A model generated the notes under the pieces. That model saw only the letters and a program-made list of their open reading frames with translations, was not told the DNA's origin and ran no database searches. From IMG/VR virus record IMGVR_UViG_3300021963_000604, positions 1-25,232 of that record: a stretch of DNA of 25,232 nt; one strand, given 5' to 3'. Each line of letters opens with the position of its first letter. The stretch's first letter is position 1. Shown here one piece after another: positions 10,565 through 18,173 of this stretch. The translations under genes were made by a program, and so were the position numbers. Source of the DNA: a virus.

Positions 10565-10953
10565 TACTCTGAGTAAACTCCTTGGATTACCTTAAACCCT
10601 TTTTCTCTATCAAGAACCATGTATTGATATTCTGTAAAATTAAAAAACGAACTAATGGTATCAAGAACATAATCTACATTAAGTTCAGAACATGTGTACA
10701 AATCAAACTGAAGTAGGCTTGGATTTTGTTCATCCCAAATGTGAAAGGCAATATGTGATGTCTCAATCATCACAGTTGCTGTAAGACCACGATTGCCTTT
10801 TTCTGTGATCATAGAAGCAAATGGGCCTTGAACAATTTTCATGCCAATTTTGTCAACAAAATCACGAAGCCATTCAACAACAACTTTTTCAGAAGTTGGG
10901 GCATCTACAATCATTCCTCTAAGTAACAAATGTTTGTGTAGTGGTTTTTTCAT
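10564..10953 (-). CDS. speD: S-adenosylmethionine decarboxylase homologue (SpeD-like, 129 aa)
   Basis: Prokaryotic AdoMet decarboxylases are self-cleaving pyruvoyl enzymes making the aminopropyl donor for spermidine. Here S66 and H67 sit in IETSHIAFHIWDE, the equivalent of the Thermotoga ESH site at S63, with H71 and C88 (FDLYTCSE) at the usual catalytic positions. The length fits the short class 1b form. Oddity: the residue before the cleavage serine is threonine, where the Thermotoga enzyme has glutamate. The ribosome site TAGGAG is clear, and the start overlaps the upstream stop as ATGA. SpeD homologues are known phage auxiliary genes. Some have been shown to use ornithine or arginine instead of AdoMet, so the substrate is not certain. 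Confidence 0.8.
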   Translation of the reverse strand: MKKPLHKHLLLRGMIVDAPTSEKVVVEWLRDFVDKIGMKIVQGPFASMITEKGNRGLTATVMIETSHIAFHIWDEQNPSLLQFDLYTCSELNVDYVLDTISSFFNFTEYQYMVLDREKGFKVIQGVYSE

Positions 10954-11486
10954 TTTTTTTCTCCTAATTCATACATAAAAGTATTATTTAACCACATGTA
11001 AGCAATAATTGAATATCCAATAATATCCATCAATGTATCTAGCATTGTTTCATCACTAACTGAATTAATGTAGTTTTCTTTTTTCATTAAATTCTCTACT
11101 CGTGCAACTTTGTCGTGCACTCTAATTACAAGACCGGTGATGCCAAATTTTGAAATATTTTTATGCCCATAATCTCTTTGTTTTTTAATAACAGTATTTA
11201 AAATTTCAGAACTGGTAAGTAAATAAGTTATGTCCAAATTTTTTGCAAGACGAAGTGCATTTGTTGACAAAACTGCCCAACGATTTTTGTGCGCATGTTT
11301 CATTAATCCATCTGAATCAAGATATGTTTTGGAATCTATATAAGAATCAATTTCTTCTCGCAGACTCAAGATTGATTTATCATTAAGAGTATTAATATCT
11401 GCATACAACTCTTCTGTTGAGTCGTAGGCAGCCATTTCCCAAGTAATTACATTATTATTTTTGATTGGTTTTTTTACTACTGTCAT
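10950..11486 (-). CDS. Nmad1/DUF1599-type protein (178 aa)
   Basis: The second half has the hallmark QRDYGHKNISKFGITGLVIR followed by HDKVARVENL, then a C-terminal ETMLDTLMDIIGYSIIAYMW helix. This matches the nucleotide modification-associated domain 1 family (DUF1599), which is all-alpha and resembles MazG-like and thymidylate-associated phage proteins. The family is linked by gene neighbourhood to modified-base metabolism; its exact reaction is not established as far as I know. The first 90 residues are a less conserved helical extension. Ribosome site AAGGAAAG. Overlaps speD by 4 bases, so the two are translated together. Confidence 0.75.
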   Translation of the reverse strand: MTVVKKPIKNNNVITWEMAAYDSTEELYADINTLNDKSILSLREEIDSYIDSKTYLDSDGLMKHAHKNRWAVLSTNALRLAKNLDITYLLTSSEILNTVIKKQRDYGHKNISKFGITGLVIRVHDKVARVENLMKKENYINSVSDETMLDTLMDIIGYSIIAYMWLNNTFMYELGEKK

Positions 11487-11520
11487 TATCTTTCCTTAAA
11501 AAATGGCTGCCCGTTTGTTA

Positions 11521-11739
11521 TTAATTTAATTCAGACTCTCTTTGTTCTTTTGGATTTACAATTTCAAATTGACCACGCTTTACCTTTTTAAAGAATTGAC
11601 GGTTTGCGTTGTAGAAATTATAAAATGTTGGAAGAGAGATGCTGACATCTGTTGACACCTTTGCTGGCGTTACAACTTGCCCTACATTCTTTTCCAAATA
11701 AGTTACAATATTATTTTGTTTTGTTTTTGTTCTACTCAT
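11521..11739 (-). CDS. internal in-frame product of the 161-aa gene (72 aa)
   Basis: ATG at 11739-11737 has AAGGAGG exactly seven bases upstream (11753-11747), the best ribosome site in this part of the operon although it lies inside a gene. It would make only the HTH-like domain (MSRTKTKQNNIVTYLEKNVG to the shared stop). A separately made DNA-binding domain could compete with the full-length form. Proteomics or ribosome profiling would settle it. Confidence 0.5.
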   Translation of the reverse strand: MSRTKTKQNNIVTYLEKNVGQVVTPAKVSTDVSISLPTFYNFYNANRQFFKKVKRGQFEIVNPKEQRESELN

Positions 11740-12006
11740 AGTTTGACCTCCTTCCTTTATTTTAAAATTAAAATGTTTCCAGAAAAAAAATGCGGCCTCT
11801 TCTTCTAAGTTATAATACTTTACAGTTTTTGTTAGATTCCAGCCTTTGTAGTAGCCGTAGATAACTGCGCTAGCGGTTCTTTCAGCAGTTGAATCCATAG
11901 TTGATTTTATTGTACCAATCAATTTGGTATAAATTCTTTCTAGCTCAACTTCGTTAACTAAAAAATCATTAATTTCAGAGATTTCGGTATTTTCTTTAAT
12001 ATCCAT
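11521..12006 (-). CDS. protein with C-terminal winged-helix-like domain (161 aa)
   Basis: I use the ATG at 12006, preceded by AAGAGAG. A further in-frame ATG at 12042 lacks a ribosome site and lies close to the predicted -10. The N-terminal 90 residues are acidic and helical (EISEINDFLVNEVELERIY). The last 72 read MSRTKTKQNNIVTYLEKNVG, then QVVTPAKVSTDVSISLPTFYNFY, and end with a basic wing-like KKVKRGQFEIV, like a small helix-turn-helix DNA-binding domain. A strong ribosome site before residue 90 suggests this domain is also made separately. Role unknown, possibly a transcription regulator. Confidence 0.65.
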   Translation of the reverse strand: MDIKENTEISEINDFLVNEVELERIYTKLIGTIKSTMDSTAERTASAVIYGYYKGWNLTKTVKYYNLEEEAAFFFWKHFNFKIKEGGQTMSRTKTKQNNIVTYLEKNVGQVVTPAKVSTDVSISLPTFYNFYNANRQFFKKVKRGQFEIVNPKEQRESELN

Positions 12007-12063
12007 ATGGTTCTCTCTTTCTTGTTGTAAACACTCTACCATAGTAAAATAAAAAATGTTGTG

Positions 12064-12096
12064 ATTTTATAAAAAAATAGCCAGCCCCGTATTCAA
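12064..12096 (-). promoter_or_regulatory. possible promoter resembling the cassette promoters
   Basis: TTGAAT (12096-12091), 21 nt, TAAAAT (12069-12064) on the minus strand repeats the unusual 21-nt spacing of the cassette promoters, and TTGAATAC is shared. It overlaps the terminator at 12077-12134 and would drive the 161-aa gene. There is no upstream hairpin at 27 nt, so chance in AT-rich DNA is possible. Confidence 0.35.
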
Positions 12097-12134
12097 CTTA
12101 ATCTTACGAAATAAGTAAAACCAGGGCTGGCTAT
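12077..12134 (-). terminator. long-stem terminator after the 70-aa membrane protein gene
   Basis: ATAGCCAGCCC (12077-12087) and GGGCTGGCTAT (12124-12134) form an 11-bp stem, followed on the minus strand by T7. The 36-nt insert contains a small CTTA-tttcg-TAAG hairpin. It separates the 12145-14638 genes from the 161-aa gene onward. Confidence 0.7.
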
Positions 12135-12144
12135 ATTGAAATTT

Positions 12145-12357
12145 TTATTTTTTCTTTACTAATGGTTTTGATGCTGTGTGTTCTTTAATGTGGCTATCTA
12201 ATTTATTTTCTACATTAACCACATCTTTGTGAACTTGTTTGATTAAACTTGAAACAACATTGTGGTCTTGTTTATTTTCTTTCCTGCTTTGTTGAATTAA
12301 TGCAACAATAACCCCACCGACTAAACTAATAATTGCTACGACAATTGGTGTTTCCAT
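12145..12357 (-). CDS. one-TM protein with coiled-coil tail (70 aa)
   Basis: METPIVVAIISLVGGVIVALIQQ forms one membrane span at about residues 4-21. It is followed by a polar helix with heptad-like spacing (VVSSLIKQVHKDVVNVENKL) and a basic C-terminus (SKPLVKKK). Small one-span proteins with this layout occur beside lysis or virion genes in phages (holin-like or membrane-anchored structural factors), but no lysin is next to it here. The ATG follows the stop of the 383-aa gene by five bases without a clear ribosome site, suggesting coupling. Confidence 0.6.
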   Translation of the reverse strand: METPIVVAIISLVGGVIVALIQQSRKENKQDHNVVSSLIKQVHKDVVNVENKLDSHIKEHTASKPLVKKK

Positions 12358-12362
12358 TTATA

Positions 12363-13514
12363 TTAATCTTCAAGCAAAAAATTTGCTACTTCCTCTACTG
12401 GGATATCAAATTTGCCATATTCATTTTCGTGTCCTAAAAGCATTTCAACCAAATCATTCTTTTTAAGAGTTTTGGGGTCCAAAGGAACTTCTTTTGCACC
12501 GGCTTTTTCTTTCATACGAGATGATGGCGTAGATGCCGAACCAGCTGATGGAATCCCACTCATCTTCTTTTCTGGATCAAGAGGAACTTCTGTAATCATT
12601 CCTTTAATCATATTCACTTGAGAATCATGCCAAGCGGCTGCTTTAATGTGATCTTGCATTTGCTCAGCTGCAGCTTTTGCAGATGTCTCATGCCAAGATT
12701 TCATTGTAACATGATCGTTGATCATTTTTTTCATATTGTCTTTCATAAAACTCCTTGTATCAACAGATACCGTTCTAAGCATATCATATATTTCCTTATC
12801 TGTCTGAACCACCCCGTCTGGAATAATGGCAAACCTACATTTTCCTTCTTCTTCTACTTTCTGTTCTATAATTTTACAAACCCCGTTGCCTTCATAAAGA
12901 ACACAGTTTGAGCATTTAACACCAATATCGGCAACATCGTTATCACTTGGCTTGTCATATCCAGCCCACACCCCTATTCCGTCTTCATTGAACTTACCAT
13001 GTTTCCTTGTTAGCTCAATCAACATATCTGCCAATATGGCTTCTTGCTCATCAAGATCGTCAGCAACTTTATTAACAACTTCTTCAGATTTTGAAACCGT
13101 TCTATACCCACCACCTCTTTTTTTATATTCACGAACCAACCATGCATTGGCATATGCTGAAGGGTAAACATCAAATTTTCTTTTAGCTTCAGCTTTTACT
13201 CTTGCATAAAGAGCCGGGTTGGTGGGTACATTACGAGATGCTTTTTCAACATCTGTGGAAACATTGATCGGTTTTTTATCTTGCCTTGTTTGAGTTGATT
13301 CGGCGCGGCGTTTACGTCTAACAGCGGATGCAATTTGTGCAGGTGTCATTCTTGCAGCACGAGCGGCTGGAACACACTTAGGATATTTACCAGATTCAGC
13401 ATCTGCTCGGCCACATGGCTCAAAACCACCACCCTGCTTTGGTCTTGAAATATCAACCCAACGCTCTTTAAACCATTGATCTAATCTTTTTGAAAAATCA
13501 GGGTTAATTAGCAT
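12363..13514 (-). CDS. phage protein with PCGR...KPxC-type N-terminal module and Cys motif (383 aa)
   Basis: Three parts are visible. Residues 1-140 carry ERWVDISRPK, EPCGRADAESGKYPKCVPAA, then VPTNPALYARVKAEAKRKF and YPSAYANAWLVREYKKRGGG. This resembles a recurring module (DUF5872-type, from memory) in phage head-region and bacterial proteins. Residues about 180-235 hold KCSNCVLYEGNGVCKI and GKCRFAIIPDG, four cysteines in a pattern often found in phage portal/protease-associated domains. The C-terminal third is helical with a repeated EVPLDP motif (residues about 311 and 343). A virion or assembly role is likely but not proven. It is encoded opposite to the head genes. Confidence 0.6.
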   Translation of the reverse strand: MLINPDFSKRLDQWFKERWVDISRPKQGGGFEPCGRADAESGKYPKCVPAARAARMTPAQIASAVRRKRRAESTQTRQDKKPINVSTDVEKASRNVPTNPALYARVKAEAKRKFDVYPSAYANAWLVREYKKRGGGYRTVSKSEEVVNKVADDLDEQEAILADMLIELTRKHGKFNEDGIGVWAGYDKPSDNDVADIGVKCSNCVLYEGNGVCKIIEQKVEEEGKCRFAIIPDGVVQTDKEIYDMLRTVSVDTRSFMKDNMKKMINDHVTMKSWHETSAKAAAEQMQDHIKAAAWHDSQVNMIKGMITEVPLDPEKKMSGIPSAGSASTPSSRMKEKAGAKEVPLDPKTLKKNDLVEMLLGHENEYGKFDIPVEEVANFLLED

Positions 13515-13533
13515 AATTTATAATTTTACCATG

Positions 13534-13821
13534 TTATTTGTAAATAGAATACAGATTTTCTTGAGACCATCTTTGCACTGGCATTTGAATATCACGAAAT
13601 GCATTAAAAGCATCTTCTGATGTGTAATAAATTCTAGCATATGCTAGACGAGCCCCTTCATCGTAAGAAGGGCAGTTTGGATTGTTGTCTAAATATAAAG
13701 CTTTAAATTGATACATGTCTTTTTCTAAATGAATAGCGTTAACAGGAACAAGTTTTTTGCCGCAATATGGGCATAATTTTTCTGGATACGGAAAATCTTT
13801 TTTTAATCCACCAAGTATCAT
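13534..13821 (-). CDS. small zinc-ribbon-like protein (95 aa)
   Basis: CPYCGKKLVP at residues 17-26 is one half of a zinc ribbon. A later NNPNCPSYDE at about residue 50 supplies a third cysteine, but no clear fourth ligand is seen. The remainder reads ARIYYTSEDAFNAFRDIQ and looks alpha/beta. The start overlaps the stop of the gene upstream (ATGA at 13818-13821), showing tight coupling. The protein probably binds zinc; the partner is unknown. Small zinc-ribbon proteins are frequent in phage accessory operons. Confidence 0.65.
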   Translation of the reverse strand: MILGGLKKDFPYPEKLCPYCGKKLVPVNAIHLEKDMYQFKALYLDNNPNCPSYDEGARLAYARIYYTSEDAFNAFRDIQMPVQRWSQENLYSIYK

Positions 13822-14078
13822 TCTTCATCATCCTCTTGTTTTTTTTCAAACATTTCTTTTAACATAAAAGCAAGTATTTGATCTAAACTTTTATGTGCAA
13901 TTTCAATCCCATCCATTAAACAATTTAATTCGTCTAATGTCATTGGATAATCTTCGCCAGGGCTTTGAATAAAAAAAGCAGGCACATATCCATTTTCAAA
14001 CGGAACAGTTTTGATTACTATAGTAAGACTCTCAATGTCTTCTAAATTTTCTTCTCCGTTATAAGGTATAATTCTCAT
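13818..14078 (-). CDS. small acidic hypothetical protein (86 aa)
   Basis: I use the ATG at 14078 (MRIIPYNGEENLEDIESLTI), with AAAGGA ten bases upstream. A start nine codons earlier would overlap the previous gene by 47 bases. The product has strands (IVIKTVPFENGYVPAFFIQS), a helical core (TLDELNCLMDGIEIAHKSLD) and an acidic tail (KKQEDDEE). It overlaps the zinc-ribbon gene by four bases. No family recognised. Confidence 0.6.
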   Translation of the reverse strand: MRIIPYNGEENLEDIESLTIVIKTVPFENGYVPAFFIQSPGEDYPMTLDELNCLMDGIEIAHKSLDQILAFMLKEMFEKKQEDDEE

Positions 14079-14460
14079 CGCAGTCAATTCCTTTGTAAGT
14101 GACAACAGTAATATTTCTGTAAGATACTAACATGTTTTTTAATAATTTTTGTAATAATTTTTGTTCTTGATTTTTATTTTTTCCAAAAATTATAACAATT
14201 TCATAATCGTCAATATTTTTAGTAAAAAACATTTTATAATTTTTGTCTTTAATAATTTTAACTTTTTTATTTAAATGAATTTTCATCCACAATTTTACAA
14301 ATCCAGATGTTGTTGCTGGAGATATATATATAAAAACCTGGGAGTCAGACAATTTTTTAATAAACTCTGTTATATATAAATGTGGATAAAATGTATCACT
14401 TAATACTAATACTTTTTTGTTTTTTAAATAATTAAAGTTAATTTCATTTATTTGAAACAT
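14059..14460 (-). CDS. hypothetical alpha/beta protein (133 aa)
   Basis: I prefer the ATG at 14460 (MFQINEINFNYLKNKKVLVL), which has AGGA six bases upstream, over the in-frame ATG ten codons earlier. The chain alternates hydrophobic strands and helices: KKVLVLSDTFYPHLYITEF, SQVFIYISPATTSGFV, YEIVIIFGKNKN and ITVVTYKGIDCDEN. This suggests a Rossmann-like or flavodoxin-like fold, but no nucleotide-binding motif is obvious. It is very lysine- and isoleucine-rich and its DNA is more AT-rich than its neighbours. Function unknown. Confidence 0.6.
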   Translation of the reverse strand: MFQINEINFNYLKNKKVLVLSDTFYPHLYITEFIKKLSDSQVFIYISPATTSGFVKLWMKIHLNKKVKIIKDKNYKMFFTKNIDDYEIVIIFGKNKNQEQKLLQKLLKNMLVSYRNITVVTYKGIDCDENYTL

Positions 14461-14638
14461 TAGTATTCCTGTACTTGTGCAGTACAACATACATGCTTGT
14501 TACAAAAGAAAAAATTATTGCAGACCCCCAGCCTATATTGTGTTCAAACCCCCAATCAATTGCGGTCTTAATGCACCAAGCGTTAAAAATCATGTACACA
14601 ATATAAACTATAGTTCCAGCGATCATGTCAACTATCAT
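14444..14638 (-). CDS. small two-TM membrane protein (64 aa)
   Basis: ATG at 14638 gives MIVDMIAGTIVYIVYMIFNA with a first membrane span at about residues 2-22. A second span (SAIIFSFVTSMYVVL) lies at about residues 38-52, with a basic tail (HKYRNTNVSNK). A TTG start at 14671 would add 11 residues (MKIKIFFKKCE) but also lacks a ribosome site, so the start is uncertain. It is the first gene of the leftward operon from the divergent control region. Function unknown; a holin-like or host-membrane role is only a guess. Confidence 0.5.
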   Translation of the reverse strand: MIVDMIAGTIVYIVYMIFNAWCIKTAIDWGFEHNIGWGSAIIFSFVTSMYVVLHKYRNTNVSNK

Positions 14639-14699
14639 CTCACACTTTTTAAAAAAAATCTTGATTTTCAAAAAAAATAAAAAAAAAGTTATTTTGTCT

Positions 14700-14840
14700 T
14701 AATTTTTGTGGTATGCTTCGCATACCCAGTATGCGAGCATGCTATGTATACTAGTAATACTTAATACTATAAATACAATACTATTACTAGAATACTAAGC
14801 ATACAGGTGCAGATAAAAATATGGGTGATATACTTTCATT
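14700..14840. promoter_or_regulatory. divergent control region with phased repeats and inverted repeats
   Basis: Between the leftward operon and the rightward gene at 14841. Contains the hairpin GGTATGC-ttc-GCATACC (14710-14726) and a 9-bp inverted repeat CTAGTAATA...TATTACTAG (14751-14759/14782-14790). AATACT occurs four times at 14756, 14763, 14777 and 14791, spaced by multiples of seven. On the plus strand TGATATACT (14827-14834) is an extended -10 whose start point falls on the A of the 14841 ATG. Probably an operator/promoter region. Confidence 0.55.
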
Positions 14841-15083
14841 ATGAAAATCATAGGTGTTGTTGAATCTGACGATTACAGTGGAGCTGCCATAATTGATTCT
14901 GAACAAATATCAATTGTACACATGAATGGTTACTGGATGGCTGCTTCAAAATGTATGTTTAGCCATCTGCCAGTAACTTGTGAAATTTCTGCTGAACAAG
15001 CTGAAAGCTTTGTTCAAAATGGTGTAAAATGTTTAAACTTTGATTCACCAAAAACAACCTTCAAAAAAACTAAAAAACCATAA
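14841..15083 (+). CDS. hypothetical protein, probably leaderless (80 aa)
   Basis: The ATG at 14841 has no ribosome site, but an extended -10 (TGA-TATACT) ends seven bases upstream, so the mRNA probably begins at the start codon. The product MKIIGVVESDDYSGAAIIDS has a compact beta-rich look (ISIVHMNGYWMAASKCMF), a helical AEQAESFVQNGVK and a basic tail (KTTFKKTKKP). It precedes the glycosyltransferase by eight bases and is likely co-transcribed. Function unknown. Confidence 0.65.
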   Translation: MKIIGVVESDDYSGAAIIDSEQISIVHMNGYWMAASKCMFSHLPVTCEISAEQAESFVQNGVKCLNFDSPKTTFKKTKKP

Positions 15084-15091
15084 TAAAATTT

Positions 15092-16102
15092 ATGAAAAGA
15101 ATTAGTTGGTTTAGTCCCGGTAGTTTTGACCTTAGTGGTCTTTCTTGGTACAGCCAGGGTTATAGCAATGCTGCGGTTAATGTAATTGATGCTTTAAAAG
15201 AAAAACAAATTGCTGTTTTTTACAATAGAAACGAAATACCGTTTCATATTAATTTCTGTCAGCCTCATTATTATCAAATGATTAATAAATTTAAAATTGG
15301 CTATACCCCTTGGGAATCTACAAAAATACCTGTTGGTTGGTATCACAACATGCAACAAATGGATGAAATATGGGCAACATCTAATTTTGTAAAAAATGTA
15401 TATATTGAAAACAAAGTTCACACAAATGTGCATGTTATACCTCACGGCATATCTTCAGATTTTTCTATTATAGATCGTGAAATAACTGGGAAGTTTAATT
15501 TTTTACATGTTGGTGCAGATTCAAAAAGAAAAAATGCTCAAATGGTTGTTGATGCTTTTATAGAACTATATGATGGTGATTTAGACTATCAATTAATTTT
15601 AAAATATAATAAATTTTGTAGCGCTGAGTGTTATGTTAATAATCAATTAGTCCCTGCTTATCAACATCCTCAAATTATTGGAATTCCAGATAATCTATCA
15701 GTAGAAGATCTTGTCAAGTTGTATCATAAATGTCATTGCCTTGTTTACCCCACAAACGGAGAAGGTTTTGGTATGATTCCATTTGAAGCCATTTGCACTG
15801 GAATGCCAGTGATTGTGAGCAATGCAACTGGCTGTAGTGATTTTGCTCAATACGCAATACCTTTGTCATGCACCATGGATAAAGCAGAATGGAACAGTTT
15901 GCAATATGGGGAAGACACTGGTTTGTGGGCTTATCCTAATTATGATGAACTGCTTGATCTTATGGAAGCCGTTGTTTCTGAATACGATGAGTTTAAAAAA
16001 TACTCTATGAAGTCAGCAAAAATTTTACACAACGAACATTCTTGGTCTTCAATTGCTGATAAGATCATTGAAAGAATAAATTTTTACGAAAATTTTATTT
16101 AA
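15092..16102 (+). CDS. GT4-type glycosyltransferase (336 aa)
   Basis: GT-B fold enzyme of the GT4 type, transferring a sugar from a nucleotide sugar to an unknown acceptor. The donor-site signature EGFGMIPFE is an E-x7-E pair at E224 and E232, followed by GMPVIVSNATG. The SKRKN segment (144-148) matches the conserved R/K donor-phosphate contact, and VIPHGI (116-120) is the usual inter-domain motif. The N-terminal half includes TPWEST and DEIWATSNFVK, typical of phage members. No membrane segment is seen, so it is cytoplasmic. It may glycosylate phage DNA, a virion protein or a host surface molecule. There is no good ribosome site; coupling to the upstream gene is likely. Confidence 0.8.
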   Translation: MKRISWFSPGSFDLSGLSWYSQGYSNAAVNVIDALKEKQIAVFYNRNEIPFHINFCQPHYYQMINKFKIGYTPWESTKIPVGWYHNMQQMDEIWATSNFVKNVYIENKVHTNVHVIPHGISSDFSIIDREITGKFNFLHVGADSKRKNAQMVVDAFIELYDGDLDYQLILKYNKFCSAECYVNNQLVPAYQHPQIIGIPDNLSVEDLVKLYHKCHCLVYPTNGEGFGMIPFEAICTGMPVIVSNATGCSDFAQYAIPLSCTMDKAEWNSLQYGEDTGLWAYPNYDELLDLMEAVVSEYDEFKKYSMKSAKILHNEHSWSSIADKIIERINFYENFI

Positions 16103-16117
16103 CCCAAGCATTTTTTA

Positions 16118-16146
16118 TTGTCTTTGGTTGTTTATGTTGATATAAT
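16118..16146 (+). promoter_or_regulatory. sigma70-type promoter of the ribonucleotide reductase gene
   Basis: TTGTCT (16118-16123), a 17-base spacer and TATAAT (16141-16146) with the extended TGA before it. Expected start near 16153, giving a short leader with GGAGG before the GTG. The ordinary 17-nt spacing contrasts with the 21-nt spacing of the cassette promoters. Confidence 0.7.
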
Positions 16147-16173
16147 ATTTTTTTTTACTAGCGGAGGCTTATT

Positions 16174-18102
16174 GTGACATTGTTAACTGATGAATTTGTT
16201 AATTCCTATTATTCCAAAACTCCACCATGGGGCTTTGGCGGTTTGGGCGAAGTTGTTTATTTGCGAACATATAGTCGCAAAAATGAACTTTTAGGAAGAA
16301 ATGAAACTTGGATTGAAACAATCAAAAGAGTTATAGATGGCGCTGTTGAGATTGGAGTTGATTTTACACAAAAGGAAGCTGAAACTTTGTTTGACCACAT
16401 GTTTAATCTGAAGTGTTCTGTGTCGGGTAGGTCACTTTGGCAGCTAGGAACTCCTCTTGTAAAAACATTTTCTGGAACATCTTTAAATAATTGTTTTTTT
16501 ACTAACATTGAAAAAATTGAAGACTTTGAATTATTGTTTGATTATTTAATGCTTGGCGGTGGTGTTGGTTTTTCCGTAGAGCGTTCAAAAATTCATGATT
16601 TGCCAAAAATAAAAAATGTTTCTTACATCACTTCAGAAAGAACACCAGACGCTGATTTTATTATTCCTGATTCAAGACAAGGATGGAGAGAATTGCTTCA
16701 CAAAGTCCTTGAATCTTATTTTATAACTGGTAAATCTTTTACATACTCAACTATTTTGATTCGTGAGTTTGGAGCACCAGTCAAAACATTTGGCGGTACA
16801 GCATCTGGACCCGGCGCTCTGGTTGATGGAATCAAAGATATTTGTAATATATTTAATCAAAGAGTTGGCAAAAAACTTCGCTCAGTTGATGTTCTTGATA
16901 TTTGCAACATTATTGGCAGAGTAGTTGTTTCTGGTTCTTCACGCCGTTCAGCGCAAATTGCAATTGGTGATCCAGACGATGTTTTATTTTTAAGAGCAAA
17001 GAATTGGGGGAATGGAGACATCCCAGCCTGGAGGTCAAATTCAAACAATAGTATTTATGCAGATTCTTTTGATGAAATTCTGCCTGAATTCTGGAAGGGG
17101 TATGATGGAACTGGTGAGCCTTACGGTTTGTTAAATAGAAAACTTGCAAGAACTTATGGAAGGCTTGGTGAAAAATCATTAGACCAAAGCATTGATGGGT
17201 TTAACCCATGCGCAGAGATTGCCTTGGCTGATGGAGAGTCTTGTAATCTTGCAACAATATTTTTACCAAATATTGAATCTCTTTCACAATTTTTAGAAAT
17301 TTCAAAATTACTATATATGATTCAAAAACAAATTACAAGGATGTCTTACCCTTATGAAAAAACAAACCACATTACACATAAAAATGCTCGGCTTGGGCAG
17401 TCTGTTACTGGAGTTTTGCAATCCAGCAAAGAACAAATTTCTTGGTTAAAAGATGTTTATGAGAATTTAAAATCTTTTGACAAAACTTACAGCAACAAAA
17501 AAGGGTGGAACCAATCAATAAGGCTAACCACTATCCAGCCGTCTGGAACCCTTTCGCTACTTCCAGGCGTAACGCCGGGCATACACCCGTCTTTTGCAGA
17601 GTATTATATCCGAAGGGTTCGGTTTAGCTCTGTTGACCCACTTGTTGAGTCTTGTAGGAAAAGAGGTTATAAGGTTGTTTGGGACATTGGCCTAGACGGC
17701 AGAGAAGATCATACAAAATATGTTGTTGAATTTCCTTGCAAATCTCCAAAAGACGCAATTCTTGCTGCAAACATGACAGCGGTTGAGCAGCTTGAATGGG
17801 TTAAAAAAATGCAAACAGATTGGGCTGACAATGCGGTTTCTGTAACTGTTTATTACCGCAAAGAAGAGCTTGGGGCTATTAAAGAATGGCTAGCTAATAA
17901 CTATGATAAAAATGTTAAATCAGTATCTTTCCTGCTTCACTCTGAGCATAATTTCCCATTGCCACCCTATGAGGTAATTACAGAAGAAGTTTATAACAAA
18001 ATAATGTCAAAAATTAATTTAACAGTACCTTTAAATGACATTTCAACCACTTTAAACATAGAAATGGAAGATTGTTCAACAGGAGCTTGTCCAATTAAAT
18101 AA
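16174..18102 (+). CDS. adenosylcobalamin-dependent (class II) ribonucleoside-triphosphate reductase (642 aa)
   Basis: Reduces ribonucleotides to deoxyribonucleotides using a B12-generated thiyl radical, supplying DNA precursors without oxygen. Compared with the Lactobacillus leichmannii enzyme, the key cysteines are all present. C107 (SLNNCFF) and C357 (GESCNL) form the reducing pair. C346 in NPCAEI is the radical site, 11 residues before C357 as in the reference. C634 and C639 (CSTGACP) form the C-terminal shuttle pair with the usual spacing. At 642 residues it is about 100 shorter than that enzyme, common in phage forms. GTG start at 16174 with a clear GGAGG site and its own promoter. Complete and probably active. 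Confidence 0.9.
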   Translation: MTLLTDEFVNSYYSKTPPWGFGGLGEVVYLRTYSRKNELLGRNETWIETIKRVIDGAVEIGVDFTQKEAETLFDHMFNLKCSVSGRSLWQLGTPLVKTFSGTSLNNCFFTNIEKIEDFELLFDYLMLGGGVGFSVERSKIHDLPKIKNVSYITSERTPDADFIIPDSRQGWRELLHKVLESYFITGKSFTYSTILIREFGAPVKTFGGTASGPGALVDGIKDICNIFNQRVGKKLRSVDVLDICNIIGRVVVSGSSRRSAQIAIGDPDDVLFLRAKNWGNGDIPAWRSNSNNSIYADSFDEILPEFWKGYDGTGEPYGLLNRKLARTYGRLGEKSLDQSIDGFNPCAEIALADGESCNLATIFLPNIESLSQFLEISKLLYMIQKQITRMSYPYEKTNHITHKNARLGQSVTGVLQSSKEQISWLKDVYENLKSFDKTYSNKKGWNQSIRLTTIQPSGTLSLLPGVTPGIHPSFAEYYIRRVRFSSVDPLVESCRKRGYKVVWDIGLDGREDHTKYVVEFPCKSPKDAILAANMTAVEQLEWVKKMQTDWADNAVSVTVYYRKEELGAIKEWLANNYDKNVKSVSFLLHSEHNFPLPPYEVITEEVYNKIMSKINLTVPLNDISTTLNIEMEDCSTGACPIK

Positions 18103-18160
18103 ATTGAAGTAAAAAAAACGTTTTGTGTTGTTATTTATTCTTTTTTAAATAAAAATGTTG

Positions 18161-18166
18161 TATACT
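18161..18166 (+). promoter_or_regulatory. -10 element of a leaderless transcript
   Basis: TATACT ends eight bases before the ATG at 18174 and no ribosome site lies in between, so the transcript of the virion operon probably starts at or next to the start codon. The -35 region is weak in a T-rich tract. Confidence 0.5.
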
Positions 18167-18173
18167 TGTTTAA

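Noticed and set aside
14710-14726. GGTATGC-ttc-GCATACC as a terminator
   Set aside because: It lies upstream of both divergent operons and lacks a T tract at its base, so an operator or spacer hairpin is more likely.
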